DNA from: Anaerotignum faecicola | GTDB lineage: Bacteria > Bacillota > Clostridia > Lachnospirales > Anaerotignaceae | Length of the DNA: 64,000 nucleotides | Assembly: GCF_003865035.1 (NCBI RefSeq) | Contig: NZ_BHVZ01000001.1 | Coordinates: 682,001 to 746,000 of the forward strand | Reading direction: 5' to 3' | Part shown: positions 49,915 through 58,499 of the stretch, piece after piece | Position numbering within the stretch: position 1 is the first letter of the stretch | Layout: each line of letters opens with the position of its first letter | The notes under the pieces: generated by a model | The model's input: only the letters and a program-made list of their open reading frames with translations | Told to the model about the DNA's origin: nothing | Databases searched by the model: none | Made by a program: the position numbers and the translations under genes

Positions 49915-50926
49915 ATTCTACCTCCTCTACTTCTACGCCTCTGTCTGTGAGATATTGAATCATTTTCTGACGAATTTCCTTTTCCTCGGGGAACTGCACC
50001 AGCATCTGACCAAAGGCTTGATTTTCAATCGTTCTTGTATTTGCCGCCAGAATATTTACGACATTCTTCAGCTCAATCATCATCTGCCCCAGAACAGGCT
50101 CATTTTCACTGCCGCCCTTGAATACCAGACGATAGGAATACGGCAGCTTGCCTGTATATGCCTCTCGGTTTGTACCCTCGTGCATAACCAACTCCTGCCC
50201 GATTTTTGTTTTGGGAGCACGGAAGATTTCCTCCACGCCGCCCTCCTCGGCAATCAGACCGCCATCAATGATGGCAACTCTATCACAAATTTCCTGAATG
50301 ACGCTCATTTCATGGGTGATGACTACAATCGTGATACCCAAGCGCGTGTTGATATCCTTTAACAAGGAAAGAACACCTGCGGTTGTATTCGGGTCCAGTG
50401 CGGAGGTGGCTTCATCACAAAGCAGCACCTTCGGCTCGGTTGCCAAGGCTCTTGCAATGGCAACTCTCTGCTTCTGCCCACCGGAAAGCTGCGCTGGATA
50501 GGATTCCATTCTATCTGCCAGACCAACCAACTCCAGAAGCTCCTTGGCTCTTTCCTTTGCCTTTGCCTTCGGCACACCGGAAATTTCCATCGGGAAGCAG
50601 ACATTATCCAGTGCCGTTCTCTGCATGAGCAGATGGAACTGCTGGAAAATCATACCCATGTGTCTGCGCTGCTCTCTCAATTCCTTATCGCCAAGGGCGG
50701 TCAGCTCCACGCCATCCAGCCATACCTTGCCGGCTGTGGGACGCTCCAGAAGGTTGATGCAGCGAACCAGCGTGCTTTTGCCGGCACCGCTCAGCCCGAT
50801 GATGCCGAACACCTCTCCCTTTTTAATATCTGCGCTTACGCCATGGAGCACCTCCAGCTCGCTCGCCTTGGTGCGGAACCGCTTTTTGATACCCTCTAAG
50901 CGAATCATCGTTTCTTTTTCAGACAT
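49907..50926 (-). CDS. metN: Methionine ABC transporter ATP-binding protein
   Basis: A 339-residue ATPase. Walker A GLSGAGKST (residues 44-52), Q-loop FQQFHLL, signature LSGGQKQRVAIARAL and Walker B VLLCDEATSALDP. The C-terminal NIL domain (about 265-339) is the allosteric methionine sensor of MetN. Start at MSEKETMIRLEG with GGTGGTT upstream; an earlier in-frame ATG nine codons upstream lies nearer the riboswitch terminator. First gene of the operon. Confidence 0.95.
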   Translation of the reverse strand: MSEKETMIRLEGIKKRFRTKASELEVLHGVSADIKKGEVFGIIGLSGAGKSTLVRCINLLERPTAGKVWLDGVELTALGDKELREQRRHMGMIFQQFHLLMQRTALDNVCFPMEISGVPKAKAKERAKELLELVGLADRMESYPAQLSGGQKQRVAIARALATEPKVLLCDEATSALDPNTTAGVLSLLKDINTRLGITIVVITHEMSVIQEICDRVAIIDGGLIAEEGGVEEIFRAPKTKIGQELVMHEGTNREAYTGKLPYSYRLVFKGGSENEPVLGQMMIELKNVVNILAANTRTIENQAFGQMLVQFPEEKEIRQKMIQYLTDRGVEVEEVEYV

Positions 50927-50958
50927 TTCCCAAACCACCTTTTCTTTATACACAAAAT

Positions 50959-51250
50959 AAAAAAGCTCTCATCCCGTTTGACCACTCAGTCAAAGGGACG
51001 AGAGCATAATATGCTTCGTGTTACCACCCTAATTCACAGCAACCTCACGATTACTGCCTTAACAAGTACGGGCATTTGCCGATACTCCGACGCTTTCACG
51101 GGCGCTCCCGTCGCAGCCTAAAGGGAAACCCTCTCGGTGCGCGGCTCCAAGACCATCTTCCAACCCTTCCGCATTTCCTCCTTCGCAGCTACCGGAGGTT
51201 CTCTGTAAAATCTTTCAGGCTGTACTCTTCTTTTCATTGCCTTTGTTTTT
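50959..51250 (-). ncRNA. T-box leader specific for tRNA-Met, upstream of metNIQ
   Basis: On the - strand the leader has stem I with a distal CCTCCGG...GGAGG arm, the specifier ATG at 51154-51156 (GGAAG-ATG-GTCTT, GTCTT pairing back to AAGAAG), and the T-box AGGGTGGTAACACG (51017-51030). The terminator GCTCTCGTCCCTTTGAC/GTCAAACGGGATGAGAGC with six T ends the leader (50963-51005). The bulge TGGT has T where discriminator A73 of tRNA-Met would pair. Uncharged tRNA-Met should stabilise the antiterminator. Confidence 0.93.
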
Positions 51251-51264
51251 TGAACTTGTACCCC

Positions 51265-51292
51265 ATTATACCCCGTAAAAAATATTTGTCAA
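51265..51292 (-). promoter_or_regulatory. Promoter of the metNIQ T-box transcript
   Basis: On the - strand, -35 TTGACA (51287-51292), 16-nt spacer, -10 TATAAT (51265-51270). Confidence 0.85.
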
Positions 51293-51310
51293 CTATTTTT
51301 TTGAATTTTT

Positions 51311-52369
51311 TTAATCTTTTTCTTCGTCCCCGGAGGAAGCATATTGTGCAAAGGGAATATCCTGATACAAATATTCATGAAGCATATCCTTTGCCTGCGC
51401 CAAGTCATAGACATAATACCATGCGCCGCCAATCGTCTGCCCTTCGGCGTGGATATATTCATTGGGGAACGCCGCCTGATCCAGCGTAAGAGAGCTGCCC
51501 TTCAGACCGACGGAGGCCAATTTCAGAAGCTCATCATTGCTGAGGGAGGTCTGCACCATGGGGGCGAACTTCCGCACATAGGAGGGGTATTCCAGAGGGT
51601 TAATCTCCTTCGCCTTTTCAAAGAGGGACGCAAGAACCTCTCTCTGGCGGGAGGTACGCATATCATCATTATCAATTTTACGGATACGGGAATAGCTGAC
51701 CGCCTGCGGCCCGTTCAGGGTGATATAGCCTGTTTCGTAAAGAGGCTCGCCCGACAGAAGATAGGCGTTAATCTGCCGACGCTCCGCTTCGGTGACATCC
51801 ACCTCGACACCGCCCATGGCATCAATCACCTCTGCGAGGGAATCGAAATTGACGGCGACGTAATCGGTGACATCCAAACCGAAATTTTCATTGAGGGTGC
51901 GAATGGCAAGCTCAGGCCCGCCATAGGAAAAGGCATGGTTGATGCGGGTGTTATTGTAGCCGGGGATGGCAACATAGGTATCCCTTGCGATGGAAACCAG
52001 CTTAACCTGCCCTGTTTTGGTATTGACAGAGGCAACCATGACAACATCGGAGCGGCCGTTATAATCATGATTGCGGGAATCTACGCCATAAAGGGCAATA
52101 TTGATGACCTTTTCATTCACGCTTTCATTGACGGAAAGATTATCCTCATCCACCTCGGTACGATCCAAGCCGCCAACCATGTATAAAAATACACCATAAG
52201 CCGCGCAAAGCAGCGCAAGACAGACAGCCAGAGTAATCAGAAGGGTCTTGAGATACAGGCGTTTCAGGTGCTTTCTGTGCTCCTCCCTTGTCATGCTCTG
52301 CTTCGCATATTTTTTCGCCGTTGGGCGTTTTTTTCGCTTCGATGTGTGTGCCTCTCTGTTTTCGCGCAA
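51311..52369 (-). CDS. LytR-CpsA-Psr (LCP) family glycopolymer transferase
   Basis: A 352-residue protein with a basic cytoplasmic N-terminus, one membrane helix (about 42-66) and an extracytoplasmic LCP domain. The domain holds NIALYGVDSRNHDYNGRSDVVMVASVN, SIARDTYVAIPG, INHAFSYGGPELA and RIRKIDNDDMRTSRQREV, the residues that bind polyprenyl pyrophosphate. It likely attaches wall glycopolymers. The start is a TTG: GGAGG, eight bases, TTGCGCGAA. Confidence 0.92.
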   Translation of the reverse strand: MRENREAHTSKRKKRPTAKKYAKQSMTREEHRKHLKRLYLKTLLITLAVCLALLCAAYGVFLYMVGGLDRTEVDEDNLSVNESVNEKVINIALYGVDSRNHDYNGRSDVVMVASVNTKTGQVKLVSIARDTYVAIPGYNNTRINHAFSYGGPELAIRTLNENFGLDVTDYVAVNFDSLAEVIDAMGGVEVDVTEAERRQINAYLLSGEPLYETGYITLNGPQAVSYSRIRKIDNDDMRTSRQREVLASLFEKAKEINPLEYPSYVRKFAPMVQTSLSNDELLKLASVGLKGSSLTLDQAAFPNEYIHAEGQTIGGAWYYVYDLAQAKDMLHEYLYQDIPFAQYASSGDEEKD

Positions 52370-52469
52370 GGTATGCCCCTCCTTTTTGTTGTGTTACAAG
52401 CAATTTTCTTTATTTTAAAGGAGTTTTCGACAAAAAACAATTAAGATTCCTTTAAGATGTGATTTCTGC

Positions 52470-52503
52470 AAAAAAAACAGCTCAGGCACGAACGCCTGAG
52501 CCA
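52470..52503 (-). terminator. Terminator of the phosphodiesterase gene
   Basis: On the - strand GCTCAGGC pairs with GCCTGAGC and is followed by TGTTTTTTTT. Confidence 0.88.
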
Positions 52504-52518
52504 AGGGGATTTTAGATT

Positions 52519-53706
52519 TTACTGTAGCAGCGCGAGAATCTGCTCCACGGGGGCATAAACCTCGCCATCCACATAGAAGCATTGGATGCCGCTTTCCTTG
52601 CCGCCGATGAGAAGCTTGAAATCGGCTTTTTTGGTGACAAGGTGTCCGCTGTGATCCATGAGCATTTCATTTCCCATGGTGGTAAGGGTTTTGCCGACGG
52701 TGAGATTGAGCGTGCCTGCATCCTTTTTATATTCGGCGGAAAACCTTTTGCCAAGCTGTGCCATCTGCCGCAGAGGGGCATAGGGCGTGCCGAAGATTGC
52801 GAGGGTGGTCAGCTTCGCTTCTTTCCCTTTTACGGTAACGGTTTGCTCTGTGGTCCGGATACTATTCGTAAGCCCAACCCAGGAAAGCTCATAGGGTTTG
52901 ATGCGGTCGGTATAAATGCCGTCCACGCCTGCGGCAAGAGCATCCTCAAAGATGCGGTAGCGATTGACGGTATGGGCATAGACCTTGAGCCCCTTTGCCT
53001 TCAGCTTGGAGATATTTTCCTTCTTTGCACGGTCGATATGCAGGGTGACGGTATCAATGCCATTTGCGGCACAGAAATTCGCGATATCGCCATAATTGGG
53101 ATTTGCATAAAGATACAGGGTGAAAATCCAGTTTTCAAAGGGATAGATTTCCTTGATCCAGCTGAGCATTTCTTTATTGTACAGCTGCGGAATGATGCGG
53201 CTCAGAATTTCGGGCGAGCCGATATTATTGGCGATATTCACCAGATCGCGGAACTGCCGCTGCACCTGCGCCTTATCGGTGGTTTTGGTATCCGTTATGA
53301 GGTACATATCGGGGTATTCCTGCATGAGATAGAGCAAATCCACCGCTGTCATGGGGGTCTGCTCATAGACCGCAGGGGTCGAGGTGAAGGTTTTGGTATC
53401 CATCACCAGAGAGCCGCTCGGCTTGATTTCCAGACGATAATAGGAGCCGTCCTTTTCAAAATCGTGCCGCACGACGAGGGTACCGTCTGAGGTATAGGTA
53501 AAATCCGCCTCTACGGCGCGGAAGCCATTCTGCCATGAGGTCAGAAACGCTTCTTTGGAATTGGTTTCGATTTTGCCGTCTGCCTCCCCCAAGGCATGGG
53601 CAATCAGAGGATTTTTGCTCTGCCAATCTGCCGCAAGGGCAGGCTGTGCCGCCGAAGCGCCAAGCACCAACGTCAGAGCAAATGCCGCTATTCTTTTTCC
53701 TTTCAT
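52519..53706 (-). CDS. Secreted glycerophosphodiester phosphodiesterase-like protein with copper-amine-oxidase-N-type domain
   Basis: A 395-residue exported protein. Signal peptide about residues 1-25 (MKGKRIAAFALTLVLGASAA). A GDPD TIM-barrel follows: IAHALGE (catalytic His), AVEADFTYTSDGTLVVRHD and HTVNRYRIFEDALAAGVDGIYTDR; the first His is retained. The last 110 residues resemble the copper-amine-oxidase N-terminal stalk domain (TPYAPLRQMAQLGKRF, FYVDGEVYAPVEQIL). It may hydrolyse glycerophosphodiesters or wall-linked substrates. Terminators on both sides indicate a single-gene unit. Confidence 0.85.
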   Translation of the reverse strand: MKGKRIAAFALTLVLGASAAQPALAADWQSKNPLIAHALGEADGKIETNSKEAFLTSWQNGFRAVEADFTYTSDGTLVVRHDFEKDGSYYRLEIKPSGSLVMDTKTFTSTPAVYEQTPMTAVDLLYLMQEYPDMYLITDTKTTDKAQVQRQFRDLVNIANNIGSPEILSRIIPQLYNKEMLSWIKEIYPFENWIFTLYLYANPNYGDIANFCAANGIDTVTLHIDRAKKENISKLKAKGLKVYAHTVNRYRIFEDALAAGVDGIYTDRIKPYELSWVGLTNSIRTTEQTVTVKGKEAKLTTLAIFGTPYAPLRQMAQLGKRFSAEYKKDAGTLNLTVGKTLTTMGNEMLMDHSGHLVTKKADFKLLIGGKESGIQCFYVDGEVYAPVEQILALLQ

Positions 53707-53741
53707 GCTCTTCTCTCCAATCTTTTCCAGCTATAAAATAC

Positions 53742-53771
53742 AAAAAACAGGGATAGTGCTCTATCCCTGTT
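53742..53771 (-). terminator. Terminator after the DUF1292 gene
   Basis: On the - strand AACAGGGATAG pairs with CTATCCCTGTT and is followed by TTTTTG. Confidence 0.88.
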
Positions 53772-53785
53772 CCCTTGCATTTCTA

Positions 53786-54100
53786 TTATTCGTCTTCGTC
53801 ATCGAACAGATCATAGAATGTATTGGATACCTTTTCAAAATCGTCATCGCTTTCGATATTGAGAAGCTCGATGCCGTCCTCGTTTTCCTTATATTCATAC
53901 AGGAGAACGGTTTCATCTTCCAGGGGCAACAATGCGATATATTCCTTATCGGCAATGCCATCCACCGCAAACACACCAAGGATGCCACATTCCATTTCTG
54001 TATCATCATCCAGAGTGAGGGTTAAAGTTTCCATTTCCATTTCTTCGTGTACATGATCGTCATGATCGTGACCGCAGCCACATCCGCAAGTATCGCTCAT
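53786..54100 (-). CDS. DUF1292 family acidic protein
   Basis: A 104-residue acidic protein of the YrzB/DUF1292 family. The N-terminus CGCGCGHDHDDHVHEE is rich in Cys and His and could bind metal; the body TLTLDDDTEMECGILGVFAVDGIADKEYIALLPL, in pieces, is the family core, and the tail is acidic. Function unknown. Start at MSDTCGCG with AAGGAGG; the longer frame has no ribosome-binding site. Confidence 0.85.
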   Translation of the reverse strand: MSDTCGCGCGHDHDDHVHEEMEMETLTLTLDDDTEMECGILGVFAVDGIADKEYIALLPLEDETVLLYEYKENEDGIELLNIESDDDFEKVSNTFYDLFDDEDE

Positions 54101-54190
54101 TCTTGAATCCTCCTTAAAAGTTATGATTTTCCGTTGAAGCACGGAAGTATTGATTGTATATATGATAACCGAAAATCGCGTTTTGGACAA

Positions 54191-55654
54191 TTACTTTTTC
54201 TGACTTTTTTGACGGTTTGCCTCTTTTTCCGCAAGTTTTTTCGCTTTTCTGGCAAAGAAGCCCAGACTATCGTCCGCCTGCTTTGTTTTTTTGCCCTTTT
54301 TGCCCTGCTTTTTGGGCGTTTTTGCCATAGAGAAAGGCTGTTCCTTCGCTTTTTTCTTTTTGGATTTTTTTGGTGCGCCGCCGGTTTCAATGACAAATTC
54401 ACCGAAATCCTCTAAATCGTCAAATCCGCCCCAGCCGTCACCCTCTACCCATTTATCCTCAATGACAGGCTTTTTCGCTTTCATCGGCTTGATGATATCT
54501 TTTTTTGTTTTTTGGCTATCGACCAGCTTGCCGAAGGACATTTCCTTCTGCTCAAATTGCAGACCCCATGTTTTTTCGTAGCGGTGAATCCACTTGCGTT
54601 CATAGGGGGTGACAATGGTGATGGCAGTGCCTTCCATGCCCTTTCTGCCGCAGCGGCCTGCACGATGGAGATAATGCGTGGGTTCTTCGGGGACATCCAG
54701 ATTGATGATATGCGTAACACCCTCGATATCCAGACCGCGGGAGCCGATATCGGAGGCAACGAGGACATGGATACGCCCTTCACGGAAGCCATCCATGGCG
54801 TTTTTGCGCTCCTGCTTGCTCGCCTGCCCATAAATGCCTGCCGCCTTGATGCCGTGATAATTCAGCTTATCCACAGTGACCTCGATATTTTCAGGGTTAT
54901 TGAGGAAAACCATGCACTTCTCCGGCCTTTCGCCTGCGAGAATTTTACGGAGATTGGCGAATTTTTCTCTGTGCGCGGAGAGGATATAATAATGATGGAT
55001 GCCCTTGGGGACAATGCCGCCGCTTTTGGCTTCCAAATCAACCGCATCTGCCTTCATCATGGCTGCGGCTTTTGCCTTGGCTTCGCCGCTGACAGAGGCA
55101 GAAAGCAGAACAATCTGCCGCTCCTTCAGGGTTGTTTTGATGACAGCGGCAACATCCTCCACGTTGCCGTCATCCATAAGGCGGTCGCCCTCATCCAGAA
55201 CGATGGTTCTGACGAGATGTGCCTGTATTTTTTTCTTACGAATCAAATCCAGAATACGCCCGACAGAGCCGACCACGATACGCGGCTTTGCTTTCAGCTT
55301 TTCCAGCTGTCTGCCGATGCCTGCCGCACCGATGAGAAGGACACAGCCTGCCGCGATGCCCGCATTTTCCTGCAAAAGCTCCGCCTGATGATAGACCTGC
55401 GCCGCCAGCTCATGGGTGGGGGTGAGGATAATCGCCTGCGTGCCGCGGATATTCATATCCAGCTTTTCAAAAATGGGCAAAAGATATGCCAAGGTCTTGC
55501 CGGAGCCTGTTTCGGAACGACCGATGACATCCTTGCCGGATAAAATTTCGGGAATCATTTTCTGTTGGATTTCCGTGGGGGCTGTGATGCCCTGCTCTGC
55601 CAACGCGGTGACCAAAGCTGCACGCAGTCCCAATGCTTCAAATGTATGCTCCAT
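54191..55654 (-). CDS. DEAD-box-like RNA helicase with atypical motifs
   Basis: A 487-residue helicase. Q-motif GITAPTEIQQKMIP, motif I SETGSGKT (about residues 47-54), motif Ib PTHELAAQ and motif VI HRAGRCGRKG are normal. Motif II reads DEGD rather than DEAD (near residue 152) and motif III reads SAS rather than SAT. A lysine-rich tail of about 110 residues follows the core and may bind RNA. Start with AAAGGATG. Candidate roles are ribosome assembly or RNA turnover; not resolvable here. Confidence 0.88.
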   Translation of the reverse strand: MEHTFEALGLRAALVTALAEQGITAPTEIQQKMIPEILSGKDVIGRSETGSGKTLAYLLPIFEKLDMNIRGTQAIILTPTHELAAQVYHQAELLQENAGIAAGCVLLIGAAGIGRQLEKLKAKPRIVVGSVGRILDLIRKKKIQAHLVRTIVLDEGDRLMDDGNVEDVAAVIKTTLKERQIVLLSASVSGEAKAKAAAMMKADAVDLEAKSGGIVPKGIHHYYILSAHREKFANLRKILAGERPEKCMVFLNNPENIEVTVDKLNYHGIKAAGIYGQASKQERKNAMDGFREGRIHVLVASDIGSRGLDIEGVTHIINLDVPEEPTHYLHRAGRCGRKGMEGTAITIVTPYERKWIHRYEKTWGLQFEQKEMSFGKLVDSQKTKKDIIKPMKAKKPVIEDKWVEGDGWGGFDDLEDFGEFVIETGGAPKKSKKKKAKEQPFSMAKTPKKQGKKGKKTKQADDSLGFFARKAKKLAEKEANRQKSQKK

Positions 55655-55695
55655 AAATACATCCTTTCTTTTTTCGATGCAGAATATTTCTTTCC

Positions 55696-56388
55696 TTAAA
55701 TGATACTGATTTTTTCAAAATAGTCAAGGATGCCGCAATAAACCGCCCATGCAAGCCTTTCCTGATAGGCGGTATCATTGAGCAGACGCTCCTCCTCGGC
55801 GTTGGAAAGAAAGCCGCACTCCACGATAACGGCAGGGATTTGGGTGGTGCGGAGGATATAATACTCCTTATTTTCCTTTGCCATACGCCGATTGCTGCCA
55901 TCCACGCGGCTTTTCAGGCTTTCCTGCACACATTCCGCAAGGATTTTGCCCTTTTCACTGCTTTTATGATAAAACACCTGCGCTCCCTTTGCCTTCGCAG
56001 AGGGGAAGGCATTTTGATGGATGCTGACGAGGATATCCGCGCCTGTTTCATTGGCAATGCGCTGCCGCTCTGCCATATCCGCGTGCTTACTGCCGCCCAG
56101 TGCCGTATCCGCATTACGGGTGAGAATGACCTCCGCACCGCCCTGCTCAAGATATTCCGTCAGCTTTTCTGTGACTGCGAGGTTCAGTATTTTTTCATTC
56201 TCGCCGCCTGTGCCTGTTTTGCCTGGGTCCCAGCCGCCATGCCCTGCATCCAGAACCACCCGCACGCCCATCATGGGAAAGAGGGCTTTGGTTTCCTTCC
56301 CAAGCGCAGTATGCACGAGGCAGCCCCCAATGATGCAGAAACAGCAGACAAGGCTCACCCATTCCCTTCGCAAAAAAATCCCCTTCAT
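55696..56388 (-). CDS. cwlD: N-acetylmuramoyl-L-alanine amidase CwlD
   Basis: A 230-residue zinc amidase with an N-terminal membrane or signal helix (about 8-28). LDAGHGGWDPGK (zinc His50), ENEKILNLAV (Glu), SIHQNAF (His) and VIVECGFLSN (catalytic Glu) are complete. CwlD makes muramic-delta-lactam in spore cortex peptidoglycan, the mark recognised at germination. Downstream of the helicase and unrelated in function. Confidence 0.9.
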   Translation of the reverse strand: MKGIFLRREWVSLVCCFCIIGGCLVHTALGKETKALFPMMGVRVVLDAGHGGWDPGKTGTGGENEKILNLAVTEKLTEYLEQGGAEVILTRNADTALGGSKHADMAERQRIANETGADILVSIHQNAFPSAKAKGAQVFYHKSSEKGKILAECVQESLKSRVDGSNRRMAKENKEYYILRTTQIPAVIVECGFLSNAEEERLLNDTAYQERLAWAVYCGILDYFEKISII

Positions 56389-56442
56389 CCTACCGCCTCC
56401 TTTGCTATTTAAAGGATATGTAGGGAAGGGGGAAAATTTGCG

Positions 56443-57093
56443 TTATTCTTCCTCTAGCATGGCAACGGCACGCACAGGCGCACCATCCGCGTTTTCATAT
56501 TTCAAGGGCAAGGCTGCAAAGAGAAACAGACCTTCCCCGATTTTATCCAGATTCGTGAGGTTTTCGATAATCACGATATCTCTTTGGGACAAAAGCAGAC
56601 GATGGCGTGTCAGCCCTTCATCTGCGATGGGATCAATGCCGATGGTATCGAAGCCAAGCCCCTTTTTGCCGCTTTCCAGCGCATAGCGGCAGACCTCCTG
56701 AGAGGGAACGGGATAGTCCCCGAAATATTCCGCTTTGCCCCAATACCGGCTCCAACCGGTATGGAAAAGAAGAAAATCCGCCTCATCCGCAAGCTGACGG
56801 ACAGGAGCAAGGGCTTCCATGCCGATTTCCTCGCCTGCACCATACTGCATGCAGGGGATGACAAGTGCCTTGCCGACAAACTGCGCCGCAGGCATTTCAT
56901 TCAGCTTTGTTCTTTCGCCGAAAAGATGAAAGGGCGCATCCATGTGGGTGCCTGTATGGGAAAAGAAGGAAAGCAGGGTTTCCCGAAAGCCATCCGTTTC
57001 ATAGGTGCTGGCTACCGTCAAATGCGGCGGCTCCGTACCCGGATAGACGGGCATGGACGCTGTAATCAGCTGTGTCAAATCAATCATCTTCAT
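56443..57093 (-). CDS. Cyclase family protein (kynurenine formamidase-like)
   Basis: A 216-residue metallohydrolase. The family motif HTGTHMDAPFH lies near residues 46-56 and supplies metal ligands; LLFHTGWSRYW and IGIDPIADEG are also conserved. Members hydrolyse N-formylkynurenine or lactam rings, or act in secondary metabolism. No kyn genes nearby. ATG with GAAGGGAG; follows the TolC-like gene by 28 bp and may belong to the export operon. Confidence 0.85.
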   Translation of the reverse strand: MKMIDLTQLITASMPVYPGTEPPHLTVASTYETDGFRETLLSFFSHTGTHMDAPFHLFGERTKLNEMPAAQFVGKALVIPCMQYGAGEEIGMEALAPVRQLADEADFLLFHTGWSRYWGKAEYFGDYPVPSQEVCRYALESGKKGLGFDTIGIDPIADEGLTRHRLLLSQRDIVIIENLTNLDKIGEGLFLFAALPLKYENADGAPVRAVAMLEEE

Positions 57094-57121
57094 CCTGCTT
57101 TTCTCCCTTCGTATTGTTTTT

Positions 57122-58483
57122 TCAGCTCAGCTTTGATTTATAAACATCGTAGATATCAAGGGTGGTGCCGTTCATGAGCATAGTATATTCCTCCCACGCC
57201 AAATCGTAAGCATAGGCTGCGGCGGAAAGCTCCATTTCGGTCTGCTCATACTGCAGCTCGAGTGCCTGCAATTCGACTGCGGAAACAAGCCCCAGCTTTG
57301 CGGATTTCTGCTGCTGCTCCCATTCGATTTTTGCCTTGCTGTTGGCATCTTTTTTGTTCTGATATTCTGCCGCGGCGGTATTGATGGCATCCAGCTTCTT
57401 CTTTAAATCGTTGGCGATATTGACCTTTTCCTCCTCAGTGGAGACATCCGCAAGCTGCATATCCACCCTGCTTGCCTTCAGCTGTCCGTCATATCTGTCA
57501 TTCTTCTTGGAATCCGCTTCCGCCTGCTGCTTATCCCTGCGGAGGGTTTTCAGCTTATAATTTTTATCGGTGGCGGTTTTCAAAAGCTCCTCGCTATAGG
57601 CAGGAGCGGTTTCGATGGTGCGTGTCAGCTCAGGGGGTGTGATGATAAGCTCCTCATCAATTTCACGCCCCATAAGGTCATTCAGCTGACGCTTGAGCAG
57701 GGTTAAGCCGTCCTTGGCACTTTGCAGCTCCTTCGCGCCCTCGGAAACGGCAAGCTTTTTCTCGGAAAGATCTGTGCCTGTGCTAAAGCCAAGCTCCTGC
57801 TTCTTTTCCTCAATTTTGCAGACACGCTCCAGAAGGGACTGCTTCTGCGTGAGCAGGCTGACCCCCTTTTCGACCTGTACGGTTTTGGTGACGAGAAGCT
57901 GTGTGACGGCAAGGGATTCATTTTCCCAGTCCTCTTTGGTCTTATTTAAGTCCATTTTGGTATTTTTCAGCTCCGTCTGCTGATCCTCCAGCGTATCGCG
58001 CTGTCTATCGGCAACATTATCCACGAGAGTTTCCATGCCGCTTGCGGTTTTGACTGCACCGGAGAGGAGCGCACCGGTAACGCCTGCCCAAAGCTGATCA
58101 GATGCTCCGGCTGCTCCTACGGATTCCAAATATTTCAGCGTATTATCAATCGTTGTTTTCCCACTGCTTGCAGAGGTGCTTGCATCCCTTCTTGCGTGCG
58201 CCGCCTTATCCTGCGAATCCTTCAAATCCTTCAGACCGTCATCAATGGCACTTAAGCCTGCAAGCACCTTTTCCTGATTCAGCGTCAGGGTGGTTTTCAG
58301 ACGGTTATTTTTCACAACCAGCTCCTGAATTTCCTTCAGAGTCATCGGCTGTGCCTTTGCTTCCTCTGCGGTTGCAGGGGCGGCTGTTTTGGTCTCTGCC
58401 GCGAGGGCAGGCACTGCCGCACCTGTTGTCAATGCGCCTGTAACGAGAAGCGCACATGCTTTTTTATATGGATAGAATTTCAT
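57122..58483 (-). CDS. TolC-like exported coiled-coil protein
   Basis: A 453-residue secreted protein with a signal peptide (about residues 1-28) and two long helical arms rich in Glu, Lys and Gln (about 45-100 and 240-440), including QPMTLKEIQELVVKNN, the N-terminal TolC signature, and LGLVSAVELQALELQYEQTEMELSAAAYAYDLAWEEY, the second-repeat signature. In diderms TolC spans the outer membrane. In a spore-former it is unexpected; it may be periplasm-like or wall-spanning. ATG with AAAGGAGTG. Adjacent to two ABC-2 permeases and a HlyD-like lipoprotein. Confidence 0.8.
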   Translation of the reverse strand: MKFYPYKKACALLVTGALTTGAAVPALAAETKTAAPATAEEAKAQPMTLKEIQELVVKNNRLKTTLTLNQEKVLAGLSAIDDGLKDLKDSQDKAAHARRDASTSASSGKTTIDNTLKYLESVGAAGASDQLWAGVTGALLSGAVKTASGMETLVDNVADRQRDTLEDQQTELKNTKMDLNKTKEDWENESLAVTQLLVTKTVQVEKGVSLLTQKQSLLERVCKIEEKKQELGFSTGTDLSEKKLAVSEGAKELQSAKDGLTLLKRQLNDLMGREIDEELIITPPELTRTIETAPAYSEELLKTATDKNYKLKTLRRDKQQAEADSKKNDRYDGQLKASRVDMQLADVSTEEEKVNIANDLKKKLDAINTAAAEYQNKKDANSKAKIEWEQQQKSAKLGLVSAVELQALELQYEQTEMELSAAAYAYDLAWEEYTMLMNGTTLDIYDVYKSKLS

Positions 58484-58499
58484 ATTCTGCACTCCTTTC

